DNA of 64,000 nt from Panacagrimonas sp046594215 (GTDB taxonomy: Bacteria; Pseudomonadota; Gammaproteobacteria; Nevskiales; Nevskiaceae): NCBI GenBank assembly GCA_046594215.1, contig JBKJPX010000007.1, forward strand, positions 124,001-188,000, in the 5' to 3' direction. The position numbers were made by a program, and so were the translations under genes. How positions within the stretch are numbered: the first letter of the stretch is position 1; every line of letters begins with the position of its first letter. The notes beneath the pieces are model-generated. The model did no database searches, was not told where the DNA came from, and saw nothing but the letters and a program-made list of their open reading frames with translations. Below, piece by piece: positions 1-7,347 of the stretch.

Positions 1-2
1 CG

Positions 3-596
3 GCGCGCCTGGGCGCGTTCGGCATTCCGGAGGCGGAGTCGCGGCTCTCGCCGCAGCAGCTTCGCGTGCACCAGTCGCGTTGCGCGCGGGCACTGGCCAT
101 CGACCTGCTCGCGGAGCAGGGAAATCAAGCGAGCGAAATTCGAAAGGATCCGGGCGGCGCGCCCGTCTGGCCCGCGGACTTCGTCGGCAGCCTCGCCCAC
201 ACCGACGGCTATGCCGCCGCGGCGGTCGCGCGACGCGGGGCCTGCATCGCGCTCGGCATCGACGTGGAGCCGGCCGAACCCCTTCCGGGTGATGCCGGTA
301 GGCTCGTGCTGACGCAGGACGAGGCAGCCTGGATTGCGAACTGCGCCGACGCCCGCCCCGAGGTCGCACGTCTCGTGTTCTGCGCCAAGGAGTGCGTGCA
401 CAAGGCGATCCATCCGCTACGCCGCGCCTGGCTGGAGTTCTCGGATGTGCGCATCGATTTCGATCCAGAGGTCGAGTGCTTCGTGCCGCGTGCGCTGACG
501 CCGGCGGCGTCGGCCGCATTCGCGGGGCTGCGGGCGGAAGGGCGGGTGTTCGTGCGCGAGAGTCACCTCGTGGCCGTCCTCGCGCTGTTCGAGTAG
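3..596 (+). CDS. 4'-phosphopantetheinyl transferase, EntD-like (5' end outside window)
   Basis: The frame is open from the window edge, and the first in-window start (GTG at 66) lies inside conserved-looking sequence, so the gene begins upstream. The visible 197 residues carry the family signature in order: GSLAHTDGYAAAA, then GIDVEP with the metal-binding acidic pair, then FCAKECVHKAIHP with the KE-x-x-x-K core. Known members transfer the phosphopantetheine arm of CoA to a serine of acyl or peptidyl carrier proteins in the cytosol. The HTDGY block fits EntD-type enzymes rather than AcpS. No carrier protein lies in the window, so the substrate is unknown. The next gene is a glycosyltransferase 168 bases downstream, probably a separate unit. 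Confidence 0.85.
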   Translation, partial: ARLGAFGIPEAESRLSPQQLRVHQSRCARALAIDLLAEQGNQASEIRKDPGGAPVWPADFVGSLAHTDGYAAAAVARRGACIALGIDVEPAEPLPGDAGRLVLTQDEAAWIANCADARPEVARLVFCAKECVHKAIHPLRRAWLEFSDVRIDFDPEVECFVPRALTPAASAAFAGLRAEGRVFVRESHLVAVLALFE

Positions 597-610
597 TTCG
601 CATTGCCCCG

Positions 611-667
611 ACGAAGTCCGGAGCTTCGTATGCAGCTTCGCAGCAACAACCCCGGACTTCGTCCGGG
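611..667. repeat. Intergenic palindromic repeat (CCCGGAC-TTC-GTCCGGG type)
   Basis: The 168-base gap between the phosphopantetheinyl transferase and the first glycosyltransferase contains two nested dyads. ACGAAG/CTTCGT pairs 611-616 with 624-629. CCCGGAC (651-657) and GTCCGGG (661-667) form a perfect 7-bp stem with a 3-base loop. Related copies lie near 12541-12599, 15751-15808 and 50064-50079, always between genes. No U-run follows, so this reads as a dispersed REP-like element more than a classical intrinsic terminator, though it may still stop transcription. Confidence 0.6.
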
Positions 668-764
668 TTAACGAAGTACGACCGCGGACCTCTTCGGCTT
701 GACGTTCGCCGGCCCACCGCTTGTACTCCCGCGCTACGCACGCCGACCTCGATCGTTGTCCGAA

Positions 765-1880
765 ATGAGCGCCGCACCCGACCTCACGTTCCTGATCGAA
801 TCGCTGTACAACGACGGCGTCGGCAAGATGCGCGTGCACCTGATGAACGAGATCGCGCGCCGGGGTTATCGCGTGGAGTTGCTGCTGAGCGAAATGGACA
901 GTCCTTATCTGCCCAAGGTCGATCCCGCGATTCCGCGCCAGGGCCTCCGCAGCGTGCATGGGCTCAAGGGTCTGCCGGGTCTTGCGCTGTACCTGCGCCG
1001 GTCGCGCCCGCGCGTGCTGCTCACGCAGCGCGTGCGGCTCAACATGCTGGCGCTCCGTGCGCGAACGCTTTCCCGCGTGGACACGCGCGTCTTCGTCACC
1101 GTCAACGTGAACATGTCGGCCAAGTTCGACCACCAGAGCGCGCGCAAGCGCGATCGCCAGGTCGACCACATGCAGACCTGGTACCCCCGAAATGACGGCA
1201 TCATCGCGGTGTCGCGCGGCGTGGCCGAGGATGCGGCCAAGCTCATCGACCTTCCCTGCGAACGCATCACGGTGATCCCGAATCCGACCGTGACGCCGGA
1301 GATGGCCGATCGCGCCGCCGAGCCGGTCGACCATCCCTGGTTTGCGCCGGGCCAGCCGCCGGTGCTGCTGGGCGCGGGTCGCCTGATGGTGGAGAAGGGC
1401 TTCGACACGCTGATCCGCGCCTTCGCCCTCGTGCGTCGAACGGCCGACTGCCGGCTCGTGATCCTGGGCGAGGGGCCGGATCGCAAGCTGCTCGAGGCGC
1501 TGGCCGCCGAGCTCGGTGTGACGGACCGCGTCGCCATGCCAGGCTTCGCGAACAATCCTTACGCCTACATGGCGCGTGCCGGCCTGTTCGTGCTGTCGTC
1601 GACGCGCGAGGGTTCGCCCAATGCGCTGGTCGAGGCGCTGGCCGTCGGCACGCCGCTGGTGTCCACCGACTGCCCGAACGGGCCGCAGGAAGTGCTCGAG
1701 GGCGGCAGGCACGGTCGCCTGGTTCCGGTCGGCGATGTCGAGGCACTCGCCGCGGCGATCGTCGAGAGCCTGCGCGAACCGGTGGGCACGCGCGAGTCGC
1801 GCATGGTGGCGGCGCAGCGCTACACCGTGGCACGCAGCACGACGCTCTACCTCGAGGCGCTCGGCCTCGCGAGGACCTGA
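765..1880 (+). CDS. Glycosyltransferase family 4
   Basis: A 371-residue GT-B enzyme. The ATG at 765 is chosen over an upstream in-frame start at 699 because homologous sequence begins with TFLIESLYNDGVGKM, close to the N-terminus of the paralogues downstream. The C-terminal donor-binding half is clear: LGAGRLMVEKGFDTLIRAF, LVILGEGPDR, then LSSTREGSPNALVEAL with the conserved E-x7-E arrangement. GT4 enzymes transfer a sugar from an NDP donor with retention, at the cytoplasmic membrane face. It resembles the products of the genes at 9156 and 10295, suggesting duplication within this locus. Donor and acceptor cannot be predicted. A polysaccharide role is inferred from the neighbours. Confidence 0.9.
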   Translation: MSAAPDLTFLIESLYNDGVGKMRVHLMNEIARRGYRVELLLSEMDSPYLPKVDPAIPRQGLRSVHGLKGLPGLALYLRRSRPRVLLTQRVRLNMLALRARTLSRVDTRVFVTVNVNMSAKFDHQSARKRDRQVDHMQTWYPRNDGIIAVSRGVAEDAAKLIDLPCERITVIPNPTVTPEMADRAAEPVDHPWFAPGQPPVLLGAGRLMVEKGFDTLIRAFALVRRTADCRLVILGEGPDRKLLEALAAELGVTDRVAMPGFANNPYAYMARAGLFVLSSTREGSPNALVEALAVGTPLVSTDCPNGPQEVLEGGRHGRLVPVGDVEALAAAIVESLREPVGTRESRMVAAQRYTVARSTTLYLEALGLART

Positions 1881-1927
1881 GAACGTTCCGATCCGGCGGG
1901 GTTCCCGCCGCTACGGACGGCGCCGCT

Positions 1928-2596
1928 TCAGCCGCCCGCCTTGCGCGCGTGAAACGCGACGACGCGAGCGAACTGATCCGGCCATCGCTCGGCCTTCCGT
2001 CCGCCCTTGAGCGGTGCGATCTCGACGATCTCGAAGTAGCGGGACAGAAGCGTCCGCAGTTCCGAGTAGCGGAAGAACTGCAGGTGTGTCGCGTCCCGCG
2101 CCATCCAGAGCTTCCTGCCGCGGAACACGTCCCACCGATCCTTCCAATGGTAGGCGAGCGGCAGGCTGCCGACGTACTGGCCGCCAGGGACCAGCAAGCG
2201 CCGGACGTTTTCGAGCGTGATCTTCGGGTAGGGCAGGTGTTCGAGCACCTCGCCCATCACGATCACGTCGAAACTCTCGGGGGCAAACGGCAGCGCGTCG
2301 TTGAGATTGACCTCCACGGTTTCGACACCGAGCATGTCGCGCGCAATCTGCATAGCGCCGGCGTCGATATCCCCGATGGTGACGCGATTCCCTTCCACGA
2401 AATGCCGTGTCAGGCGGCCGTCGCGACCGCCCAGATCCAACACCCGCTTGCCGGTGCCGATCCACTTGTGCAGCAGCGCGCCGCGTCGTTCCTCCTCGAA
2501 CGACTGCCCGAGGCGCTTGCCCGTGACGTGATGCGTTTCGTAGAACTCCCCCAGCGCAGTGCGGCTGACGGGCGTATGGCGGTCGCTGGAATTCAT
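1928..2596 (-). CDS. Class I SAM-dependent methyltransferase
   Basis: A 222-residue protein with a Rossmann methyltransferase core: motif I VLDLGGRDGRLT near residues 51-62, an acidic loop GDIDAGAM, and EVLEHLPYPKITLENVRRL typical of Methyltransf_11/23 proteins. Such enzymes use S-adenosylmethionine; in polysaccharide loci they often methylate sugars or cap chains, but small-molecule targets are equally possible. It lies on the minus strand between two plus-strand glycosyltransferases, upstream of which a second minus-strand methyltransferase-like gene runs the same way (91-base gap). The pair may be cotranscribed. Substrate unknown. Confidence 0.85.
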   Translation of the reverse strand: MNSSDRHTPVSRTALGEFYETHHVTGKRLGQSFEEERRGALLHKWIGTGKRVLDLGGRDGRLTRHFVEGNRVTIGDIDAGAMQIARDMLGVETVEVNLNDALPFAPESFDVIVMGEVLEHLPYPKITLENVRRLLVPGGQYVGSLPLAYHWKDRWDVFRGRKLWMARDATHLQFFRYSELRTLLSRYFEIVEIAPLKGGRKAERWPDQFARVVAFHARKAGG

Positions 2597-2687
2597 GACG
2601 GCATGCCGGTGGATTTCCCCAAGTCTATTCCCGGATCGGTAGATGGGCCTCGATCGCGAAGTTGCGGGAAGCCGGGGCCCGGACCGG

Positions 2688-3374
2688 TCAGGCCAGGCGC
2701 GCCTGCACGGCAGCGGCGACGTCCACGCGCATCAGCCCCGGATTGGCATCCGCCAGATCGGCGATGAAAACCTCGGTGCCGGCATAGCCGTTCGCCTTCG
2801 AATACAGCGCGAAAAACAGCGCCGGCGAGAATTGCCAAAAGCCGTGGCCGCAGAAGTTGTTCGCCGGCAGCACGTGCAGGATCTGCGCGCCGGGCCCGCA
2901 CATGCGCGAGACGTTGTCGAAGGCCTGCGGTGCGTTGAAGACGTGCTCGATGGTCCCCGAATCGATGACCGTGTCGAACTGCCCTTCGAGCGTGGCGGGC
3001 AGCGGGCGGTTCATGTCGTGGACGAACGAGGCGCTCTCGTATTCCGAGTAGTCGATCGAATCGACGCGGGTAGCCCCGAAGAAACGCAGCAGCAGATCCT
3101 CGCAGTAGCCCTCGTGGCTGTAATCCGGCGGCCCGCCGAAGGTAGCGAGCACGACGTCATTCTTCACGTGCAGGCCTTGCCTGCCGAGCGTGGCCGTCGC
3201 GCCGAACGCACCGGACCGATGCGCGTAGCGCAGGAAGTTGAACGGGTGGACGCTAATTCCCAGCAGGGCCTTTAAATAAGGGTTCGAACGGATGGAGCGC
3301 GAGAAGCGCGAACCGGGCGGGAACGCGCGCCGCCCTTCAGATAGCGTCCCGACCGAGGCGCGAGCCTGAATCAT
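2688..3374 (-). CDS. SAM methyltransferase-like protein
   Basis: A 228-residue protein starting at the ATG at 3374; the longer reading to 3467 would run across the divergent gene and has an unconvincing Pro/Ala/Arg-rich start. Visible motifs are a degenerate nucleotide-binding segment around YCEDLLLRFFGATRVDSIDYS, then FDTVIDSGTIEHVFNAPQAF, which matches the post-motif II region of class I methyltransferases, and HVLPANNFCGHGFWQFSP. The classical glycine-rich motif I is weak. The substrate is unknown; a sugar or lipid carrier head group is plausible given the setting. Its start is 61 bases from the divergent GT2 start, so control regions may be shared. Confidence 0.7.
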   Translation of the reverse strand: MIQARASVGTLSEGRRAFPPGSRFSRSIRSNPYLKALLGISVHPFNFLRYAHRSGAFGATATLGRQGLHVKNDVVLATFGGPPDYSHEGYCEDLLLRFFGATRVDSIDYSEYESASFVHDMNRPLPATLEGQFDTVIDSGTIEHVFNAPQAFDNVSRMCGPGAQILHVLPANNFCGHGFWQFSPALFFALYSKANGYAGTEVFIADLADANPGLMRVDVAAAVQARLA

Positions 3375-3435
3375 AATGGGGCATGTCGACGATTCGCACC
3401 GAGGGGCAGGCGGCGCGCGGGCGGGCGCCCGGCGA

Positions 3436-4407
3436 ATGACCGGGGCGGTCGCCGGCCCGCCGCGCATCTGCGTGCTGATCCCGGCCTACAACCGCGAGAA
3501 GCTGCTGCTGCGCGCGCTCGACAGCATTGCCGCGCAGAGCTTTCGCGCCTTCGAGATCGTGGTCGTGGACGACGGGTCGACCGACGCCACGCAGGCCGCG
3601 GTCGAGGACTGGTCCTCGGCCCACGGCGTCCCGGTGACCTACGCGCGCCAGGAAAATGCGGGCCAGCACGCCGCTCACAACCGCGGCGTGCAGCTGGCCA
3701 CCGGCGAGCTGGTCGTCATGCTCGATTCGGATGATCTGATGGTGCCGGACGCGCTCCGCCACTACGTCGAGGCCTGGGATGCGATCCCGGCCGTTGAGCG
3801 AGACGGTTTCTGCGGGGTGCTCGGCCACTGCGCCTGGTGGAGCACGCGCAAGAACACCGGCGACGCCTACCCGCGGCCGGTGTTCGACTCCACGTACCTG
3901 GAGGTCAAGCAGCGCTACAAGGTCCACGGCGACAAGCCGGGCGCCTACCGCCGCGACCTGCTGCTGCAGCATCCCTATCCGGTGTTTCCGGGCGAGCGGC
4001 GCTTTCGCATGTCCTGGGTCGCGCAGGTGATGGCGCTGACGCACCGCGCGCGCTTCATCGACGTGATCCTGCATTACGTCGACCAGCAGGCCGACGGCCT
4101 GTCCTCGAACACGCTGCGCAAGCGCCTCATGGCGCCGCGCAGCCTGTGGTTCTGCTTCCGCGACGAAGCCAACCGTTTCACGCTGGGCTACCCGCGACGA
4201 ATGCGACTTCAGGCCCACGAACGCTATGTGCGTTATGCGCTGCATATCGGCTATGGCCTGCTGGCGCAGTGGCGCGAAATCGACGACCACGCGCTGCTGC
4301 TGCAGGCCTGGCCGGCGGGATGCGTGAAATGGGCGCGCGATGTGGTCTATCGTCGTGCCGGGTGGGTCAAAGTGCCGCCCGTAAAGCCGCTGCCGTCCGC
4401 ACCATGA
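3436..4407 (+). CDS. Glycosyltransferase family 2
   Basis: A 323-residue GT-A enzyme. The N-terminus shows the family pattern ICVLIPAYNREKLLLRALDS, VVVDDGSTDATQAAVEDW and the metal/nucleotide-binding motif MLDSDDLM. The start at 3436 is preferred to 3376 because a CATAAT hexamer at 3372-3377 may be the promoter and the extra N-terminus is low-complexity Gly/Arg. GT2 enzymes invert the anomeric centre using NDP-sugars at the inner membrane. The stop overlaps the next gene's start as ATGA (4404-4407), implying translational coupling with the sulfotransferase. Acceptor and donor are unknown. Confidence 0.9.
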   Translation: MTGAVAGPPRICVLIPAYNREKLLLRALDSIAAQSFRAFEIVVVDDGSTDATQAAVEDWSSAHGVPVTYARQENAGQHAAHNRGVQLATGELVVMLDSDDLMVPDALRHYVEAWDAIPAVERDGFCGVLGHCAWWSTRKNTGDAYPRPVFDSTYLEVKQRYKVHGDKPGAYRRDLLLQHPYPVFPGERRFRMSWVAQVMALTHRARFIDVILHYVDQQADGLSSNTLRKRLMAPRSLWFCFRDEANRFTLGYPRRMRLQAHERYVRYALHIGYGLLAQWREIDDHALLLQAWPAGCVKWARDVVYRRAGWVKVPPVKPLPSAP

Positions 4408-5066
4408 TCCTGTCCAACCGCTACAACTTCCTGTACGTCCACATCGCGAAGACCGGCGGGACCAGCGTGCGCGCGGCGCTGAAGAGCCTGCAGTGGCGCG
4501 ACCCGTACTACCTCGCGCAGTGGACCTGTTCGCGCCTGTCCGGACTGACCGGGCATCGCATCGCGGCCAAGCTGCCGCGGCATTCCAAGATCATCTGCGC
4601 GCAGGAGATGCTGCCGCGCGAATTCTTCCTGAAGCTCTACAAGTTCGCGTTCGTGCGAAATCCCTGGGACCTTCAGGTTTCGAGCTACCACCATCTCAAG
4701 CGCGAGCGGCCGTTCCTGCTCGAGGGACACGAATCCTTCGAGGACTTCACGCGCTGGAAGCTCGACTCCGAGCGTCCCTACCAGTACCACCTCGATACCG
4801 CGATCACGCCGTTGAGCGATTACCTCGTCGACCTGCACGGGAACCTACTCACGGACTTCATCGGCCGCTACGAGCGCCTGAACGAGGACTGGGCCCACAT
4901 CTGCAAACACCTGGGCCTCGCCGCGCCGGAGCTTCCGCACAAGCGCCAGGCCACCGACCGGCAGAAGGATTACCGCACCTATTACAGCAGCGACTTGGCG
5001 GATCTCGTCGGCAGGTATTTCAAGCGTGACGTCGACCTGCTCGGCTACCGCTTCGACGGCGAGTGA
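4404..5066 (+). CDS. Sulfotransferase family 2-type protein
   Basis: A 220-residue protein with both PAPS-binding elements of the Sulfotransfer_2 family: a 5'-phosphosulfate loop, VHIAKTGGTSVRAAL, near residues 11-25, and a 3'-phosphate motif, FAFVRNPWDLQVSSYHH. Family members move sulfate from PAPS to carbohydrate hydroxyls. The gene is joined to the GT2 gene by an ATGA overlap and to the acyltransferase by a GTGA overlap (5063-5066), so three enzymes seem made together. This supports a sulfated surface glycan, but sulfation itself is inferred. No PAPS synthesis genes are in the window. A longer in-frame reading back to 3837 is a shadow of the GT2 gene. Confidence 0.87.
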   Translation: MILSNRYNFLYVHIAKTGGTSVRAALKSLQWRDPYYLAQWTCSRLSGLTGHRIAAKLPRHSKIICAQEMLPREFFLKLYKFAFVRNPWDLQVSSYHHLKRERPFLLEGHESFEDFTRWKLDSERPYQYHLDTAITPLSDYLVDLHGNLLTDFIGRYERLNEDWAHICKHLGLAAPELPHKRQATDRQKDYRTYYSSDLADLVGRYFKRDVDLLGYRFDGE

Positions 5067-7069
5067 GCCGTACCGGGTTGAATTACCGAGCGGACATCGA
5101 CGGCCTGCGAGCCGTGGCCGTGATCAGCGTCGTCATGTTTCACGCCAAGGTGCCGGGCTTCGCAGGCGGCTTTGTCGGCGTCGACGTTTTCTTCGTGATC
5201 TCGGGCTACCTGATTGGCGGCCTGATCTGGAAAGAGATCTCTGAAGGCCGCTTCACGGTTCGCGACTTCTACGTCCGTCGCATCCGCCGCATCTTTCCGG
5301 CACTGTTCACGACCCTCGGCGTCTGCATCGTCACCGCCACGCTGGTGCTCGCACCCTGGGATCTGCAGTCCTTCGCCGCCAGTGCCCGGGCGGCCGCGCT
5401 GTTCTTCGCGAACGTGTTCTTCTTTCGGAACTCGGCGTACTTCGACGCGCCCGCGGCCTCGCAGCCCTTGCTGCACACCTGGTCGCTCGCCGTCGAGGAG
5501 CAGTTCTACATCGTGTTTCCGTTGCTGCTTCTGTGGTGCCGTACTCGCCGGCCGCTCACCGTCGTCGGCATCCTCGCCGCTCTGAGTCTTGTTTCCTTTT
5601 GCGCTTCAGAAATCTGGCTGGGCCTTGACGCCAGCGCTGCGTTCTACCTCGCGCCTTTTCGCGCCTGGGAATTCCTGGTCGGAAGCATCGTTTCGATCGG
5701 CGGGCTCGCGGGTGTGCGGTTGAGTGGGCCGCTGGCGAATCCGCGGACACTTTCGTTTGCCGGCTTGGGGCTGGTCGGCATCTCCGTCATCGCGTTGGAT
5801 GAAGGCGCGTCGTTCCCTGGCGCTGCCGCCTTGTTGCCGTGCCTGGGCACGGCGTTGCTGCTTCACGCGGGTGCGGCGCAGCGGCCCGACGTAGTGACCC
5901 GCGCGCTCGCCTGCGCGCCGATGTCGTTTCTGGGTCGCCTGTCCTACTCCTGGTATCTCTGGCACTGGCCGGTGCTGGTGTTCTGGAAATACCGGGTGCT
6001 TCGAGAACTCGGCCCCAGCGAAACGTTTGCCGCGATCGCGGGTTCGCTGGTGCTGGCCGGCCTGTCGTGGCGCTTCGTGGAGCAACCCTTCCGCCGGCAG
6101 GGCTCGCGGCGGGCGACGCGAGCGCCGTTTGTGGCGGCCGCGGTACTGATGGGCTTGCTGCCGCTGTTCGCGTGGACGGTCGATCGCGCGGAGGGCTGGC
6201 CGGGCCGCTTTGCCGGCTCCGCGGCGCTGCAGGCGCAGCGCCTGGATCACATCAGCAAGGCGTGCACGGATCGCGGCGAAGCCGCGATCGAGGCCGGCCG
6301 GCTATGTTCGCTGCTCGGCGGCGCAACGCCGCAAGATCCGAAGCTGCTGGTATGGGGGGACTCGCACGCCTATGCGATCGCGCCCGGGCTGCGCATCGGA
6401 GAGCCACCCATCGAGGGCGTGATGGCGAGCCAGAATGGTTGCCCGCCGCTGCTGGACACATGGCCGGCAGGGTCGGCCAAAGGATGCCGTGAGCGGAATG
6501 CGGCGGCCGCGGATCTGGGCGCGCGCCTCGGAGCCGTCGTGCTGGTCGCCCGCTGGCCTTTCTACCTCGAGCGGCATCCCTCGTCCGGAGAAGGGCCGCG
6601 CAGGTTGATGGATGCCCAGTCAGCGCCACTCACACGGGCCTCGCGCGATCGCGGCGATCCCGCAGCCTTTGCTCGCGGCCTCGAGCGCACACTCGCGTTC
6701 CTGGCGAAGGCCCATGCACGTGTCGTCGTCGTCGCCACGGTCCCGGAATTCGGACAGGGCGTGCCGGAGATGCTGTTCCGTCAGGCGCAGTCGGGGGCGG
6801 GCGAGCTCGACGTCATCATCAGCCGGGCCCAGCACGACCGTCGAAACCTGCAGTCGAGCCGCATGCTCCGCGATCTCGCCTCGCGCTACGGCGCCGCCTT
6901 CGTCGATCCTGCCGATGCCTTGTGCGATGCCGTGACCTGCCGGGGCGCCGAGCAGGGGCAGCCGCTGTACTTCGACGACAATCATCTCGACCGGGCGGGC
7001 GCGTTGCGTGTCGGAAAGCTCGTGGCGGCGGCGTTGTCGACGCCCGTGCAAGGCGCGCAACTGCCGTGA
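5063..7069 (+). CDS. OafA/YrhL-type O-acyltransferase with C-terminal SGNH domain
   Basis: A 668-residue membrane enzyme starting at GTG 5063, overlapping the sulfotransferase stop. Residues 1-370 hold the acyltransferase-3 core: RADIDGLRAVAVISVVMFHA at the start, GVDVFFVISGYLIGG, RRIRRIFPAL and roughly ten membrane segments. Residues about 425-660 form a periplasmic SGNH hydrolase-like domain with WGDSH (Ser434) and the D-x-x-H pair in DDNHL (Asp638, His641), all catalytic residues present. Characterised relatives O-acetylate O-antigen, peptidoglycan or exopolysaccharide. Here the likely substrate is the glycan built by the neighbouring transferases. Confidence 0.92.
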   Translation: MSRTGLNYRADIDGLRAVAVISVVMFHAKVPGFAGGFVGVDVFFVISGYLIGGLIWKEISEGRFTVRDFYVRRIRRIFPALFTTLGVCIVTATLVLAPWDLQSFAASARAAALFFANVFFFRNSAYFDAPAASQPLLHTWSLAVEEQFYIVFPLLLLWCRTRRPLTVVGILAALSLVSFCASEIWLGLDASAAFYLAPFRAWEFLVGSIVSIGGLAGVRLSGPLANPRTLSFAGLGLVGISVIALDEGASFPGAAALLPCLGTALLLHAGAAQRPDVVTRALACAPMSFLGRLSYSWYLWHWPVLVFWKYRVLRELGPSETFAAIAGSLVLAGLSWRFVEQPFRRQGSRRATRAPFVAAAVLMGLLPLFAWTVDRAEGWPGRFAGSAALQAQRLDHISKACTDRGEAAIEAGRLCSLLGGATPQDPKLLVWGDSHAYAIAPGLRIGEPPIEGVMASQNGCPPLLDTWPAGSAKGCRERNAAAADLGARLGAVVLVARWPFYLERHPSSGEGPRRLMDAQSAPLTRASRDRGDPAAFARGLERTLAFLAKAHARVVVVATVPEFGQGVPEMLFRQAQSGAGELDVIISRAQHDRRNLQSSRMLRDLASRYGAAFVDPADALCDAVTCRGAEQGQPLYFDDNHLDRAGALRVGKLVAAALSTPVQGAQLP

Positions 7070-7347
7070 ACGAGTACAAACGGGAACTACCGCGCCCGCA
7101 TGTCCTAGATGCGGCTGTCCCGCGGATCTGAAGGGCGGGCCGGCGCAATGGGTGCTGGTGCGCCACCATACGCGTCTGGGTCTGCCCTGCCGGAGGATGA
7201 CGAGCCCGTCGCGGATCGTCGCGGTCCGATCCGTCGGTTGCAGGCTTTCGATCATGAATCAGATGGGCTGATCTTCCGCATGACACTTCTCTCGACGAGC
7301 AGGTCCGTGACGCAGGTGGCAACGCTCCGGATCGGAGAACGCTAGCC
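7070..7347 (+). other. 278-base gap with a doubtful small frame (7109-7345)
   Basis: Nothing recognisable lies between the acyltransferase and asnB. An open frame of 78 codons (ATG 7109 to stop 7345) ends two bases before the asnB start, and its product is Arg/Ser-rich with no motif that I know. I see no clear -35/-10 pair and no intrinsic terminator. It may be a decayed remnant or untranslated leader for asnB. Confidence 0.3.

Noticed and set aside
3837..5066. A longer reading of the sulfotransferase frame back to 3837
   Set aside because: Its first 189 codons lie in an alternate frame of the GT2 gene and read as low complexity. ATG 4404 gives the proper family start and an ATGA overlap.
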